Positions 1 through 8,061 of a stretch of 35,845 nt of DNA are shown piece by piece; the stretch's first letter is position 1; the number at the start of each line of letters is the position of its first letter. The notes beneath the pieces were generated by a model that was given only the letters and a program-made list of their open reading frames with translations, did not search any database and was not told where the DNA came from. A program made the position numbers and the translations under genes. Source of the stretch: a virus; the IMG/VR virus record IMGVR_UViG_3300032289_000379, positions 1-35,845 of that record. One strand, 5' to 3'.

Positions 1-123
1 AAAAGCTATTGGTCACAGGTAAACGATATTGAGCAATTAAACTGTAAATTGAACAATTGCCAATCTATTATTGTTTTATGTGCAGAAAGAACGCTTGGTG
101 AGGAATCAGGAGCATTGTGGGCT
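1..123. repeat. Terminal direct repeat (left copy), contig circularises
   Basis: Bases 1-123 are identical to 35723-35845. The open reading frame that begins at 35705 continues without a break through the repeat and stops at 228, so joining the ends restores a gene. The overlap most simply reflects assembly of a circular or circularly permuted genome of 35,722 unique bases. A true short terminal redundancy cannot be excluded from sequence alone. Confidence 0.95.
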
Positions 124-228
124 GCTGCTGATATGCTGACAGAAATAGAAACAAAGTTAGATGAAAGCGTTTACGAATTGCTAAATATTTACAGAAAAAC
201 AAAACCTGTAAAAAGTAGAGTTAAATGA
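1..228 (+). CDS. Small acidic helical protein, 3' part of gene spanning contig join
   Basis: This is the C-terminal 75 codons of an 81-residue protein whose first six codons lie at 35705-35722. The product is predicted mostly alpha-helical and acidic in the middle (AAADMLTEIETKLDES), with a basic tail ending KSRVK. No family was recognised. Its TGA overlaps the ATG of the next gene (ATGA at 225-228), so it sits inside the small-gene operon read from the 34.8-kb promoter. Two cysteines (LNCKLNNCQ) lie near the start, but no zinc-binding set is seen. Confidence 0.8.
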   Translation, partial: KSYWSQVNDIEQLNCKLNNCQSIIVLCAERTLGEESGALWAAADMLTEIETKLDESVYELLNIYRKTKPVKSRVK

Positions 229-434
229 TTAGATGGTCAGGGACTGTACTGTGTTTGATAGGTATAGCCCTGACTAGTCTCAATATATACCCTTTAAACC
301 TCTTATTTGGGCTTGTAGGCAGTTTTCTGTGGACAGTCCAAGGCTACCTATACAGGGACAATGCTTTGCTCTTGGTGGAGCTTGTAGCAGTTATTATTTA
401 TCTAGCAGGAATAGTTAGTCTATTTATATATTGA
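225..434 (+). CDS. Small three-helix membrane protein (DUF6552-like?)
   Basis: The 69-residue protein is almost entirely hydrophobic, with three likely transmembrane segments at about residues 5-20, 25-43 and 48-68. The motif LNIYPLN precedes the second helix, and a short charged turn (YRDN) separates the second and third. The pattern recalls the small phage membrane family DUF6552, but this is from memory of the pattern and not a search. It starts at an ATGA overlap with the preceding gene and is the last gene of the rightward operon, facing the leftward lysis cluster. A role in membrane modification or superinfection exclusion is possible but unproven. Confidence 0.75.
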   Translation: MIRWSGTVLCLIGIALTSLNIYPLNLLFGLVGSFLWTVQGYLYRDNALLLVELVAVIIYLAGIVSLFIY

Positions 435-503
435 CTAAAATTTCATGCACTTTTGTAAAGAATATGAAACATTTTGTAAAGTTATTGGAAGGTGATTGTA
501 AAG
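435..503. other. Convergent intergenic gap with three TTGTAAAG repeats
   Basis: The rightward and leftward transcription units meet here. The octamer TTGTAAAG occurs three times, at 453-460, 474-481 and 496-503, spaced 21 and 22 bases start to start, about two helical turns. A weak inverted repeat TTTCAT/ATGAAA (441-446 with 464-469) could act as a poor terminator. No strong rho-independent terminator is visible for either strand. Confidence 0.6.
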
Positions 504-1508
504 TTAAACAGTCCAAATCTTTCCACGGAAAGTAACTTCACCTTTTTCTTCATTCCAAACTTGCACCAATTCAGGTGGTAATAGCTTGCCATCAACAAAA
601 GTCAATACTGCAAAGCCTGAACGCCAGTCTTTAGGGTTATCTTCGGTATAGTCAGAGAACTGGTCACCCATTGGATTGGCTAAGCAACCTGTTTGAACTC
701 CATAACGAGTGCCTTTGTAGTCTGTGAATGGTTCTACCTTTAACTGGTGAGTGTGGCCTGTAATGATAGAAGTGCCAGCAAAGGTTGTATTGTTTGACCC
801 AGCGTAACGACCACCTTTCCACCTGTGTTTAATCACAGTATCCTCATTTACCCAAAATGACCAACAAGGTTGCCATAGCGGAAAATGGTCTTTAAGGGTA
901 AACCCTTGCACACCTTCATATTGAGGAGCTTGGGCAGCTAAAAAGTTTTCAAAGCGAGCATCGTGATTGCCAAGAGTCCAAATAAGATTAGATTTATGAG
1001 TTGATGCTTCTTCAATAGCAGTTAAATGGTCTTGAACCGCTTTAAGTTCTTCAATGACTGAAGGTTTAGAATCCCATCCAATTCTAGGGTGTCTGCTAAT
1101 TGATGCACCATCAAAAGCATCACCGTTATTAACAATTACTTCAGGTTTGTGAGCTTTAATAAAAGTCAGCAATGCTCTAAAAGCTGTGCTGTAATCATCA
1201 GGATAAAAATGAGCATCAGAAAAAACAACGACTGTTCCATTTTCAATAACTGTTCCTCTGCGGACAGAGTGCCTAGTTTCTTCTAATCTTTCTATTAGTT
1301 TTTGCCTTGCAGATTCTCTATCAAAATGTACAGTTTTTTTACTAGGATTGTTGGTTGCTAAAGTAATGTTGTATTTACCTTCAAGAAAGTTTCTTCTTCT
1401 CATGACATTTCTAACATCAATGCCTAGAGCTTTAGCTACTCCAGTCGGTGACTCTATTTGCTTCCATAGCTCAATAAATTCTTCATCACTACATGGTTTT
1501 TGTCGCAT
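504..1508 (-). CDS. Calcineurin-like metallophosphoesterase with N-terminal HTH-like region
   Basis: The 334-residue protein carries the binuclear metallophosphoesterase motifs in order: SDAH (D98, H100), NNGDAFDG (D130), LGNHD (N181-H182-D183) and GHTH (H252, H254), with an extra histidine in IKHRWKGG (H228). Members hydrolyse phosphomono- or phosphodiesters with two metal ions. The first 60 residues look like a small helix-turn-helix (SPTGVAKALGIDVRNVMRRR), as seen in phage members of this family. It is the last gene of the leftward operon and overlaps the SprT-like gene by one base. Whether the substrate is nucleic acid or a nucleotide cannot be told. The family assignment is firm. Confidence 0.9.
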   Translation of the reverse strand: MRQKPCSDEEFIELWKQIESPTGVAKALGIDVRNVMRRRNFLEGKYNITLATNNPSKKTVHFDRESARQKLIERLEETRHSVRRGTVIENGTVVVFSDAHFYPDDYSTAFRALLTFIKAHKPEVIVNNGDAFDGASISRHPRIGWDSKPSVIEELKAVQDHLTAIEEASTHKSNLIWTLGNHDARFENFLAAQAPQYEGVQGFTLKDHFPLWQPCWSFWVNEDTVIKHRWKGGRYAGSNNTTFAGTSIITGHTHQLKVEPFTDYKGTRYGVQTGCLANPMGDQFSDYTEDNPKDWRSGFAVLTFVDGKLLPPELVQVWNEEKGEVTFRGKIWTV

Positions 1509-1849
1509 TAAAGTTCCTTGGGGTCAAATCCTAAAGTAATAGCAATTTTGTGGGATAGCTCGTTAAAGTTAGCATCGTGTTTATCCCAATTCTTGCAACC
1601 CTTTAGGTATAACCTCATGTGAATAATCTCATGGGCTACGGTTTTAACAACAGTATCTAAATGCCCATTTTTAGCTTCAGAGATTCTAATAACATGGGGT
1701 TCAGGTTCGTACTCACCCAAGCAAGTAGGGTCTTTGTGTACTTCAAACCCCACTTGTTTAGATGGTGGTAAATTCCACCGACTGAATGGTGGCAGACAAA
1801 TCAACATCTCATATACTGCTTGAACAGTTTGTGGAGTGACTAATTTCAT
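1508..1849 (-). CDS. SprT-like zinc metallopeptidase
   Basis: The 113-residue protein contains a zincin motif VAHEIIHMRL (H73, E74, H77), followed by WDKHDANF, whose H91 would be the third zinc ligand as in SprT/Spartan-like proteins. The length matches a minimal SprT domain without the C-terminal zinc ribbon. It lies between the endolysin and a phosphoesterase. Known relatives cut DNA-protein crosslinks or are uncharacterised phage proteins; a cell-wall or host-takeover role is also conceivable. The start ATG has only a distant AGGA upstream, after a 38-base gap that may hold a weak promoter. Confidence 0.8.
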   Translation of the reverse strand: MKLVTPQTVQAVYEMLICLPPFSRWNLPPSKQVGFEVHKDPTCLGEYEPEPHVIRISEAKNGHLDTVVKTVAHEIIHMRLYLKGCKNWDKHDANFNELSHKIAITLGFDPKEL

Positions 1850-1887
1850 CCGCCTAGTATCCTAATGAATTATGACAAAATTATGTT

Positions 1888-2349
1888 TTAAATTTTTTGA
1901 TATTCTTCAGCAGTCAAAATTCCTGATACATATTTATTTTGTGGCTTAAAAATAGTTAAAAATTGATTACGCATTTCAGGTGCAAACGATATATGCACCC
2001 AACGACCAAATTCATGAATTACTTGGTCTACTTGAATCTGTGAATCTTTCAGGGCTTTAGCCACCCTATAGGGGTCACCAAAACTAGGGCAAGTAAAGTC
2101 TACAGCCCAGCCATCCATGTGGCTTGATTTAGCAGAACCACCAACGGCCACATTGACTTCAGGCAAGCGCAGCCATGAGTTGATGCGAATAGGTTTGCCA
2201 CCCAATAAATCCCTGATTCTTTCCATGTTACGCGCAACTGTAATCATGTTTTCAAGCTGTTTATCGTCAGGCTGGTTGTTGATGCCTAAACGAATGGCTG
2301 TTTCAGAGTATGTGGCTTCTTCTAAACTGAAATTAGGACTTAGATTCAT
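1888..2349 (-). CDS. Endolysin, peptidase M15 (D-Ala-D-Ala carboxypeptidase-like)
   Basis: The 153-residue protein is a single-domain M15 peptidase. The SxHxxGxAxD signature is present as SSHMDGWAVDF (H77, D84), and the third zinc ligand is in WVHISF (H119), with the catalytic acid E113 in VIHEFG. The N-terminal LSPNFSLEEATYSETA is typical of the M15A phage endolysin group (start of the Pfam Peptidase_M15_3 domain). It cleaves peptidoglycan stem peptides at the end of infection. No signal peptide is present, so it depends on the holin immediately upstream, with which it overlaps by four bases (ATGA). Confidence 0.92.
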   Translation of the reverse strand: MNLSPNFSLEEATYSETAIRLGINNQPDDKQLENMITVARNMERIRDLLGGKPIRINSWLRLPEVNVAVGGSAKSSHMDGWAVDFTCPSFGDPYRVAKALKDSQIQVDQVIHEFGRWVHISFAPEMRNQFLTIFKPQNKYVSGILTAEEYQKI

Positions 2350-2714
2350 TTTTTAAGATTTGCCATAATGCGAGTGCCAAATAAAAATCCAAAAGCAATA
2401 TTAGCGGCTTCAACACCAATTCTTTGAATTTCAGGTGCTACTGGTAAATATAACGAGCCAATACCAACAACAATTACAAATAACGCCCCTAAATAGCGAC
2501 TGGAAGCCCTTAAATCAATTACCCATTGACTAGGTGTACCGTAAGGGTTATCTAATGATGCAAGAGCCTGTAACCTCTGTATTTCGCTTTGGTTTAATTT
2601 AATCTGTTCGTCAATAGAAATAGGTTTAACGCTACCTACAGCCATACCAATAAGACTTTTAATTCCTTCAATACCAACAGGAACTAAAGCACCAACGATT
2701 GTTTCTAAAATCAT
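2346..2714 (-). CDS. Holin of the three-TM (GTA holin-like) type
   Basis: The 122-residue protein has hydrophobic segments at about 3-27, 73-92 and 97-116, and a central hydrophilic stretch holding NPYGTPSQWVIDLRAS. This arrangement is like the Pfam GTA_holin_3TM group. It would form the inner-membrane lesion that releases the endolysin. It overlaps the endolysin gene downstream and the small membrane protein upstream by four bases each, making a compact lysis cassette. The assignment rests on topology and position. Confidence 0.78.
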   Translation of the reverse strand: MILETIVGALVPVGIEGIKSLIGMAVGSVKPISIDEQIKLNQSEIQRLQALASLDNPYGTPSQWVIDLRASSRYLGALFVIVVGIGSLYLPVAPEIQRIGVEAANIAFGFLFGTRIMANLKK

Positions 2715-2899
2715 TTAAAGTGTCCGTTACCAGCTAACCAAGTAACAAGGGCAAGAACCCCTATACCAATGACATAAAAGGCTTTCTTTACAACGCCTTT
2801 TCCGACAGAGATATATACATTTTCTATAACTCTCTCAGTTACTCGCTCAACAATATGCTCAATTTGCTCATCAGTAAGGGGTAAGTTTTTATCAGACAT
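2711..2899 (-). CDS. Small single-TM protein of lysis cassette
   Basis: The 62-residue protein has a charged amphipathic N-terminus rich in Glu and Val (EHIVERVTERVIENV) and one transmembrane helix near residues 40-57 (FYVIGIGVLALVTWLAG). It overlaps the holin gene by four bases, so a holin accessory, antiholin or spanin-like role is likely by context. No lipobox or periplasmic proline-rich region is seen, which argues against a typical spanin. Confidence 0.72.
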   Translation of the reverse strand: MSDKNLPLTDEQIEHIVERVTERVIENVYISVGKGVVKKAFYVIGIGVLALVTWLAGNGHFK

Positions 2900-2900
2900 A

Positions 2901-3608
2901 TCAGCCTACATTGTTAATCATTGATGCTGTGATGCGTGATGCACTTTCTACATAGTAAACAAGCACATCAACAGCGTTAGCAGTCGTTGTTAAAGTAGGT
3001 GCAGTTGCACCAGCGAATTTCCAATTAGAACCATAAGCCAAGGTGCGTGAACCTGTAGCATCTTGAGTGATAACAATTACGCCTGATTGACCAGCCACAA
3101 TGTTTGTAGGGTTAGCCAAAGTAGCGTTTGTGGCCAATGTCAAGCTAAAGTTGTTTGAATCAGCTAAGTTAGTATTAACAGTTGCACCGCTTGTAAGAGC
3201 AGTTACTTCACCACGCTGACCAGCATTAAATGTCTGTACATTGTTAATACCAGCGTAATCTGTGCCAGCCGTAGCTGCTGAAATAGAGCCAGCACCAGCA
3301 CCTTTAAGAATACCAACAGCAGTAATTTCTGATTGTTTGCCAGCAACACCAGCAGCAATAGCTGTGTCCATCTGACCTTTAGAAACACCGTCAGTTGTTA
3401 TTGTTCCATCAGCCAAACCAGTAATTTTGTTAGTACCCATTTTAAGGTTGCCAGTCATAGTCGTTTGACCATCGGCTGCTACTGAATCAGTTAAGGCGTT
3501 AGCCAAATCTGTCATAGTTGTATTTGCCCATGTAGAAGCAATACTTGTGCCTGTGACTACTGGATTACCAGCTGGTAGGGTATATGTACCTGAACCGTTG
3601 CGTGACAT
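2901..3608 (-). CDS. Short tail fibre / tail appendage protein, paralogue of 19198-19629
   Basis: This 235-residue protein is rich in Thr, Ala and Gly. The N-terminal half (RNGSGTYTLPAGNPVVTGT and the TMTGNLKMGTNKITGLADGT repeat-like stretch) is typical of phage tail fibres. The last 100 residues share many identities with the C-terminus of the short fibre at 19198-19629 (LANPTN, VAGQSGV, RTLAYGSN, TAPTLTTTANA). It sits at the junction of the ejection-protein and lysis genes, far from the main fibre cluster. A GGGAGAG ribosome-binding site precedes the ATG. Confidence 0.8.
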   Translation of the reverse strand: MSRNGSGTYTLPAGNPVVTGTSIASTWANTTMTDLANALTDSVAADGQTTMTGNLKMGTNKITGLADGTITTDGVSKGQMDTAIAAGVAGKQSEITAVGILKGAGAGSISAATAGTDYAGINNVQTFNAGQRGEVTALTSGATVNTNLADSNNFSLTLATNATLANPTNIVAGQSGVIVITQDATGSRTLAYGSNWKFAGATAPTLTTTANAVDVLVYYVESASRITASMINNVG

Positions 3609-3611
3609 TAT

Positions 3612-5099
3612 TTACTCTCCCTGATTAAATCTGCGCAGAATCTCTGCAATACGGTCATTGTTTGATATTGGGTTTGCCGATGGTCTTGAAAAATCCACTT
3701 GTTGCCCAGCATTTGGGTTTGCTCTCATAGCATCAGCCAGCTTTTCAATCTGTGTTTTACGCATATTTGTTGCGCCCATTCTTGCGCCACTTGCAGCAAC
3801 CACTAACGGAATGCCAACTGTTGGTTCAGCGGCCATTGCACCACCACCAAAAATACCAGTTACAGCATTTGTAGGTGCAAACTTGCCAATAAACTTCAGT
3901 GCGTTTTGTATGTTGCCGCCTTTAGCAGCTTCTGTAATTATTTCTTTTTCAGCTTCAGTAAACATGCGCATGCGCTTTGGGTTTTTAGCCAAAGAATCTA
4001 ACTGATTAGATAAAGACTTTTCAATGCCGATGTTTTTAGCATCAATTTCAGCGCGCTTCATCATTTCTGTGAAGATTTGTGATTTGCCAAGGCGCGTGTA
4101 AGCCATTTGGCCTTCTTTCCATGCGCGCAAACCTTCTTTTGAACCACCAGTAAGGTTTTCTTTTGGCATTGTGGCCAAGTATTCGTCAAATCTGTGTTTT
4201 AACTCTGTGCCAAGCATTGATTCTTTTTTATTGTCGCTACTTTGAGCAGCTTTCATAAACTCACGAATAGTTTTTAGCTCTGCCAAATCTTTTGGCATCT
4301 TTGGATTCGTTAAAGTTTCAATAGCAACCGCTACTGTAGGGTGCAACCTTGGGTCGTATCCTAACTCTCGCAAATCAGCGACTAATTCTTGAGTTTCAGT
4401 AACAAATTTATTTGTATCAATCTCAACGCCTTCTTTTTTAGCTCGTTGAAATGCACTGTCAGCAATGTTTGACAATGCTTGCTCAGAAGGTGTGTATTTT
4501 TTTGGTTCAGGGGTGATTTTCTGTCTAAGAATTTCACCACCTCTTTGCACCATTTCAGCACCCTTTTGTACCATTGGGTTTTGAACAATAGGTGCAGCTA
4601 CTTCTTGGCCCATTGCTTTGGCATAAGAAGGTATTACTTGTGAGCTTTGTACAGTTCCTCTGGCCAACTGACCAGTAGAAGGCACATAAGCTGGAATCTT
4701 GGCAGTTTCTAATGCGCCACCCAAATTTTCTACAATATCTTGGCTAACTGGCGATGTAGGTTGATAAGTAAATCGCTGGGCTAACTCTGGGCGGTCTACA
4801 CGCTGATTTGTACCCTGACGGATGTTTTCTGCAATACCAGCACCAACACCAATAAATGGTGCTACAGCTGCTGAACCAATCGTTGCTGGCACTTCCAAGA
4901 ACGCTTTGGCATAGTCACCTACGGTTCTGCGCTGTTGTGGCGGTTGTGGATTAACAGCGTTTGGGCGCGTACCTACCACAGTAGGTACATCAGAATTAAT
5001 AATGTTACCTCTGTTTGTGGCAGAAATCCCTAGATAAGCATCTGGGTTAAAGCCCTCAGCAGTCTGAGTTTGTAGATATTTATCTGGGTCAAATGCCAT
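3612..5099 (-). CDS. Putative internal virion / DNA-ejection protein
   Basis: The 495-residue protein was not recognised as a named family. It begins with two imperfect copies of a FDPDKYL / FNPDAYL motif (residues 3-9 and 17-23). It then has a small-residue hydrophobic stretch (about 70-90), a long helical middle and a hydrophobic segment near 415-440 (IFGGGAMAAEPTVGIPLVVAAS). Large helical proteins with one membrane-like segment between tail hub and lysis genes are usually ejected virion proteins in podoviruses, which is the inferred role. Its start touches the stop of the upstream gene by one base. Confidence 0.6.
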   Translation of the reverse strand: MAFDPDKYLQTQTAEGFNPDAYLGISATNRGNIINSDVPTVVGTRPNAVNPQPPQQRRTVGDYAKAFLEVPATIGSAAVAPFIGVGAGIAENIRQGTNQRVDRPELAQRFTYQPTSPVSQDIVENLGGALETAKIPAYVPSTGQLARGTVQSSQVIPSYAKAMGQEVAAPIVQNPMVQKGAEMVQRGGEILRQKITPEPKKYTPSEQALSNIADSAFQRAKKEGVEIDTNKFVTETQELVADLRELGYDPRLHPTVAVAIETLTNPKMPKDLAELKTIREFMKAAQSSDNKKESMLGTELKHRFDEYLATMPKENLTGGSKEGLRAWKEGQMAYTRLGKSQIFTEMMKRAEIDAKNIGIEKSLSNQLDSLAKNPKRMRMFTEAEKEIITEAAKGGNIQNALKFIGKFAPTNAVTGIFGGGAMAAEPTVGIPLVVAASGARMGATNMRKTQIEKLADAMRANPNAGQQVDFSRPSANPISNNDRIAEILRRFNQGE

Positions 5100-6445
5100 T
5101 ATTTAAGTCCCAATCTTCTCATGATTTGTGATGCTCTTGGGTCGTTAGGGTTTTTTGTTGCCCAGTCGTAAGCTTCACGGTCTGCGCCACTTAATGAATC
5201 AACAACTGATTTTGTAAGTTCAATCTTAGTAACGCCAGTTGGTCCTTTAGCTGATTCAGGAATCTGGTCAAAGCGCGTGTTCCACTTTTGAGCCAATCCT
5301 CTAGCTACGCGTTCTTCAATATCAAGCTGTTGTTTCAAAGCATCTTTGCTGTAAACAATGTTTCCAAGCTTAGATTTCTCCAAGAACTCTCTATCTTTGT
5401 CAGTAAAGCCGTTACCAGCACCCAAGCCAGACTCTTTAACTGAATCCAATGTGGCTTGCGCTCTAGCTGCAAACAATCTTTGTGTGTTTGAAATCTTTTC
5501 AGCTGTATCTTTACCAGTAATACCAAACGCATCGGCAGCACGAGCCAAATCAAGCTTCTGATTAGCGCCAAAGCCAACATAAAGCTTGTCGTTATCAAGC
5601 AATTTTCTTGTTTCTTTGACTGTTTCAAGCATTTGTGGCGCTCTTGATGCAGAGTCATAAAGTTTGACATCGTTACCAGCCAAACCTTGACCAAACGCTT
5701 GGCCGTAAGACTTCTCTGTATTAACAACTGTACTGCTTGCACCTGAACGCTTAAATTCGTTAGCTTTTCTTTCAATGTTTAATAAATCTTGCTGAGTCCA
5801 TTGTTCTCTTGGCTTTTTATCCAACCCCAAGAAAATAACAGCACCTTGAACATCTGGTGGTAACTTGCTAACACCTTGACCAATAACTTCAAGTTTATTA
5901 GTTGTTGGGTTAAACACTTGTAAAGTTTCATCTGGCCCAAATTTTTGTGGTTTGAGCATTTCATAAGCTTGACCACTGACTTGTGGAAACCTAGATTGCA
6001 ATGCAAATCTGTAAGCTTCGGCTGGATTGGCGGCCGTTGCCTTTCTTTGGCCTTGAACCAAAGTTGGGTTGCCTTCATCATCAACCAATGTTTGACCTTG
6101 TGGCAAGTTTTGAGGAGTTGCCAAAATTTGTTCTTGACTTGGAGTGCCATATCTAAGCTCATTAAATCTAAGCAAATCTTCAGTAGTTCCCTTGCGGATT
6201 AACTCTGCTAATTGAGCTTGCTTAGTGTCGGCTTCTTTTGCCAATTGACGGCCTTTGTAGGCTGAATAAACATTAGCAATACCTTCAAGCGGATGTGATG
6301 GCACATAACGGCCACTCACCATTTGACCTTGCAAATTACCTTGCAAGCCTTGTTGCAATAAAAGCTTTGATAACTCTCTTTGGCGAGTAATGTCCTGAAT
6401 TTCTGGTTCAAAACCAGTTGGGGTCATTGGTTGATTGACAGCCAT
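5099..6445 (-). CDS. Putative internal virion / structural protein
   Basis: The 448-residue protein is strongly helical and Gln-rich, with LLQQGLQGNLQGQMV near the start and long charged helices in the second half (about 265-420). No enzymatic motif is visible. Position between tail-hub genes and the next large helical protein suggests an internal core or ejection protein. It overlaps both neighbours by one base, so the three genes 3612-6765 are translated as a coupled set. Confidence 0.58.
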   Translation of the reverse strand: MAVNQPMTPTGFEPEIQDITRQRELSKLLLQQGLQGNLQGQMVSGRYVPSHPLEGIANVYSAYKGRQLAKEADTKQAQLAELIRKGTTEDLLRFNELRYGTPSQEQILATPQNLPQGQTLVDDEGNPTLVQGQRKATAANPAEAYRFALQSRFPQVSGQAYEMLKPQKFGPDETLQVFNPTTNKLEVIGQGVSKLPPDVQGAVIFLGLDKKPREQWTQQDLLNIERKANEFKRSGASSTVVNTEKSYGQAFGQGLAGNDVKLYDSASRAPQMLETVKETRKLLDNDKLYVGFGANQKLDLARAADAFGITGKDTAEKISNTQRLFAARAQATLDSVKESGLGAGNGFTDKDREFLEKSKLGNIVYSKDALKQQLDIEERVARGLAQKWNTRFDQIPESAKGPTGVTKIELTKSVVDSLSGADREAYDWATKNPNDPRASQIMRRLGLK

Positions 6446-6765
6446 TACATACCTCTTTCTTGCATAGCTAACATACGAGATTGCTCAGAATATGGGTCTG
6501 TGCCGTATTGGTCTGCTGTAGAAACTTGCTGCCAAGGTGAATAAGCATTAATTGTTTCACCCATATTTCTTAAGGCGCTAGCCATTTCTTTTGGGTTGTA
6601 CTGTTGGTCAGCTGGCAATAAAGCCTGACCAGCAAGCTGGCTTCCTTGATTTAACAAACCTTGTTGATTTTGCTGTTGAGCAGCAATATTTTGGAATACT
6701 GGAGCAGTATTTTGCTGGTCCATAGCCATTGGGTAATATTTTTGATATTGGTTATATGTATTCAT
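6445..6765 (-). CDS. Small Gln-rich virion-associated protein
   Basis: The 106-residue protein is dominated by Gln, Asn, Tyr and Met (YNQYQKYYPMAMDQQN; AAQQQNQQGLLNQG), suggesting a largely disordered or assembly-linking role. No family was recognised. It is embedded in the ejection-protein cluster with two bases between its start and the upstream gene. By location it is likely a minor virion component. Confidence 0.6.
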   Translation of the reverse strand: MNTYNQYQKYYPMAMDQQNTAPVFQNIAAQQQNQQGLLNQGSQLAGQALLPADQQYNPKEMASALRNMGETINAYSPWQQVSTADQYGTDPYSEQSRMLAMQERGM

Positions 6766-6767
6766 GA

Positions 6768-7625
6768 TTAAGACATCCCAGCGCTACCAAGTTTAAAAAA
6801 GCCACTCATCAAAGCATTTTGATAAGCGTTTTGTGCGTTTGTGTTTGCAATATTAGCGTTACCAGTTGCTTGAGCAGCGCTCATGTAATCAGCGCCAGCA
6901 GTTGTAGCTTGTTGTGGTGCGCTTACATAGAATGAGTTAGGTGTCGTAACTTGTGAACCAGAACGAACAGCGTTAAGCGTGTTAATTGGTTCATTACGCA
7001 TATAAGCTTGTTCTTGAAAGCCTTGGCCGCGAGCTTGCATACCTGTTTGCATGCCGCCAGTAATAGCTCCAACCAATCTATCGTTTTGACGAGCATCAAA
7101 CGACCTTCTAGCGTTTTCGTAAGCTTCTGAGCCTACAGGAATACCTTGGTTAGCCATTTGTGCATCAAAAGACTTTTGTTCTTGAGCCAATGTTGGCTGA
7201 AGTCTGCGCATAATCGCATCTTCGTATTTCTCACCAGCATTGATGCCTGTTTGTGGCAACATTGAAGTGCTGAATGGCTTGTCAATCATGTTGCTGACAT
7301 AACCAAGACCTTTATTTTGCAAAGCGCCTAAACCTTTAGAGCTAGCAATATCGTAGTTGTACAGTTCTTGCTGGTCTGGGCTTAAAGCAGTAGTAGCAGT
7401 CCAAGTAGGATTGCCGTATGGGTCTTTACCTGTAACTGCGTAATTTAATGAGCCGTATGGGGTAACTTGATTTACACGGTTAGCTGCCGTGGCTGCTCTT
7501 GCAGCATCTAAGTTGCCTGAAGCAGTCGCTTGCGCTGCGCCTGTGTAATCAGGTATTGCAGCCTGTGTAGGACTGCCAAATAACATATCTGATACACCAC
7601 CTAATAAACCGCCACCACCGCCCAT
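6768..7625 (-). CDS. Putative ejection protein (glycine-rich N-terminus)
   Basis: The 285-residue protein starts with a Gly-rich segment (GGGGGLLGGVSDMLFG) that could insert in a membrane. It continues with the common phage pattern QVTPYGSLNY followed by DPYGNPTWTATTALSPDQQ (near residues 53-85), and has an extended Ala/Gln-rich tail. Proteins with this pattern recur beside tail-hub genes of podoviruses and are often listed as virion structural or DNA-injection proteins. Role is inferred from that pattern and from context. Confidence 0.7.
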   Translation of the reverse strand: MGGGGGLLGGVSDMLFGSPTQAAIPDYTGAAQATASGNLDAARAATAANRVNQVTPYGSLNYAVTGKDPYGNPTWTATTALSPDQQELYNYDIASSKGLGALQNKGLGYVSNMIDKPFSTSMLPQTGINAGEKYEDAIMRRLQPTLAQEQKSFDAQMANQGIPVGSEAYENARRSFDARQNDRLVGAITGGMQTGMQARGQGFQEQAYMRNEPINTLNAVRSGSQVTTPNSFYVSAPQQATTAGADYMSAAQATGNANIANTNAQNAYQNALMSGFFKLGSAGMS

Positions 7626-7626
7626 A

Positions 7627-8061
7627 TTAATCTCCTAGTTTCTTGCGTAATGAGCAACGAAGATTTAGCCATTTGCAATCTTCTTTTCTCATCGCCATTA
7701 AAAGTAAATCCCCATTTTCGTGAGCATCTTCAATTAACGCTTTATCTTGGAAACCAAGGTGTCGGTTTAGTTTTATGGCTTCTTCATTTGAAGCTTCCAT
7801 AGTCGCTAATATAACCTTTTTTTCCAATTTGTTAAAGGGGTAATCAAAACAAGCCCACAATAAATTTCTGTCCATCCAATACTCACCAACACTTGCTATG
7901 TGCATTGCACAGGCATTGGGTATAAAGTTAGTAAAAGCCACTACTGCTACCAAGTTATCTTCCTTCATTTGCCCTATAAATCTAGCTTCATCGCCAAATT
8001 TTTGACCTAGCATTCGCTCAATCCAAGCTTTTAGATAATCTTGATTATCAGTAGTAATCAA
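7627..8061 (-). CDS. GNAT-like N-acetyltransferase in structural operon
   Basis: The 144-residue product resembles the short phage GNAT proteins often found next to tail-hub genes. It shows a central beta-rich stretch (NLVAVVAFTNF), the acetyl-CoA loop region around ILATMEASNEEAIKLNRHLGF, and a final strand (LLLMAM). A TTG start at 8061 is preferred. It overlaps the tail-hub stop as TTGA, and a GGGGGAG ribosome-binding site lies just before it. Longer readings would begin at another TTG (8103) without such a site. The acceptor is unknown; modification of a virion protein or host target is possible. Confidence 0.75.
   Translation of the reverse strand: MITTDNQDYLKAWIERMLGQKFGDEARFIGQMKEDNLVAVVAFTNFIPNACAMHIASVGEYWMDRNLLWACFDYPFNKLEKKVILATMEASNEEAIKLNRHLGFQDKALIEDAHENGDLLLMAMRKEDCKWLNLRCSLRKKLGD

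Noticed and set aside
5335-6162. Two Leu/Lys/Gln-rich minus-strand frames inside the 5099-6445 gene
   Set aside because: They are out-of-frame shadows of a Gln-rich gene; composition is unnatural and there are no start signals.
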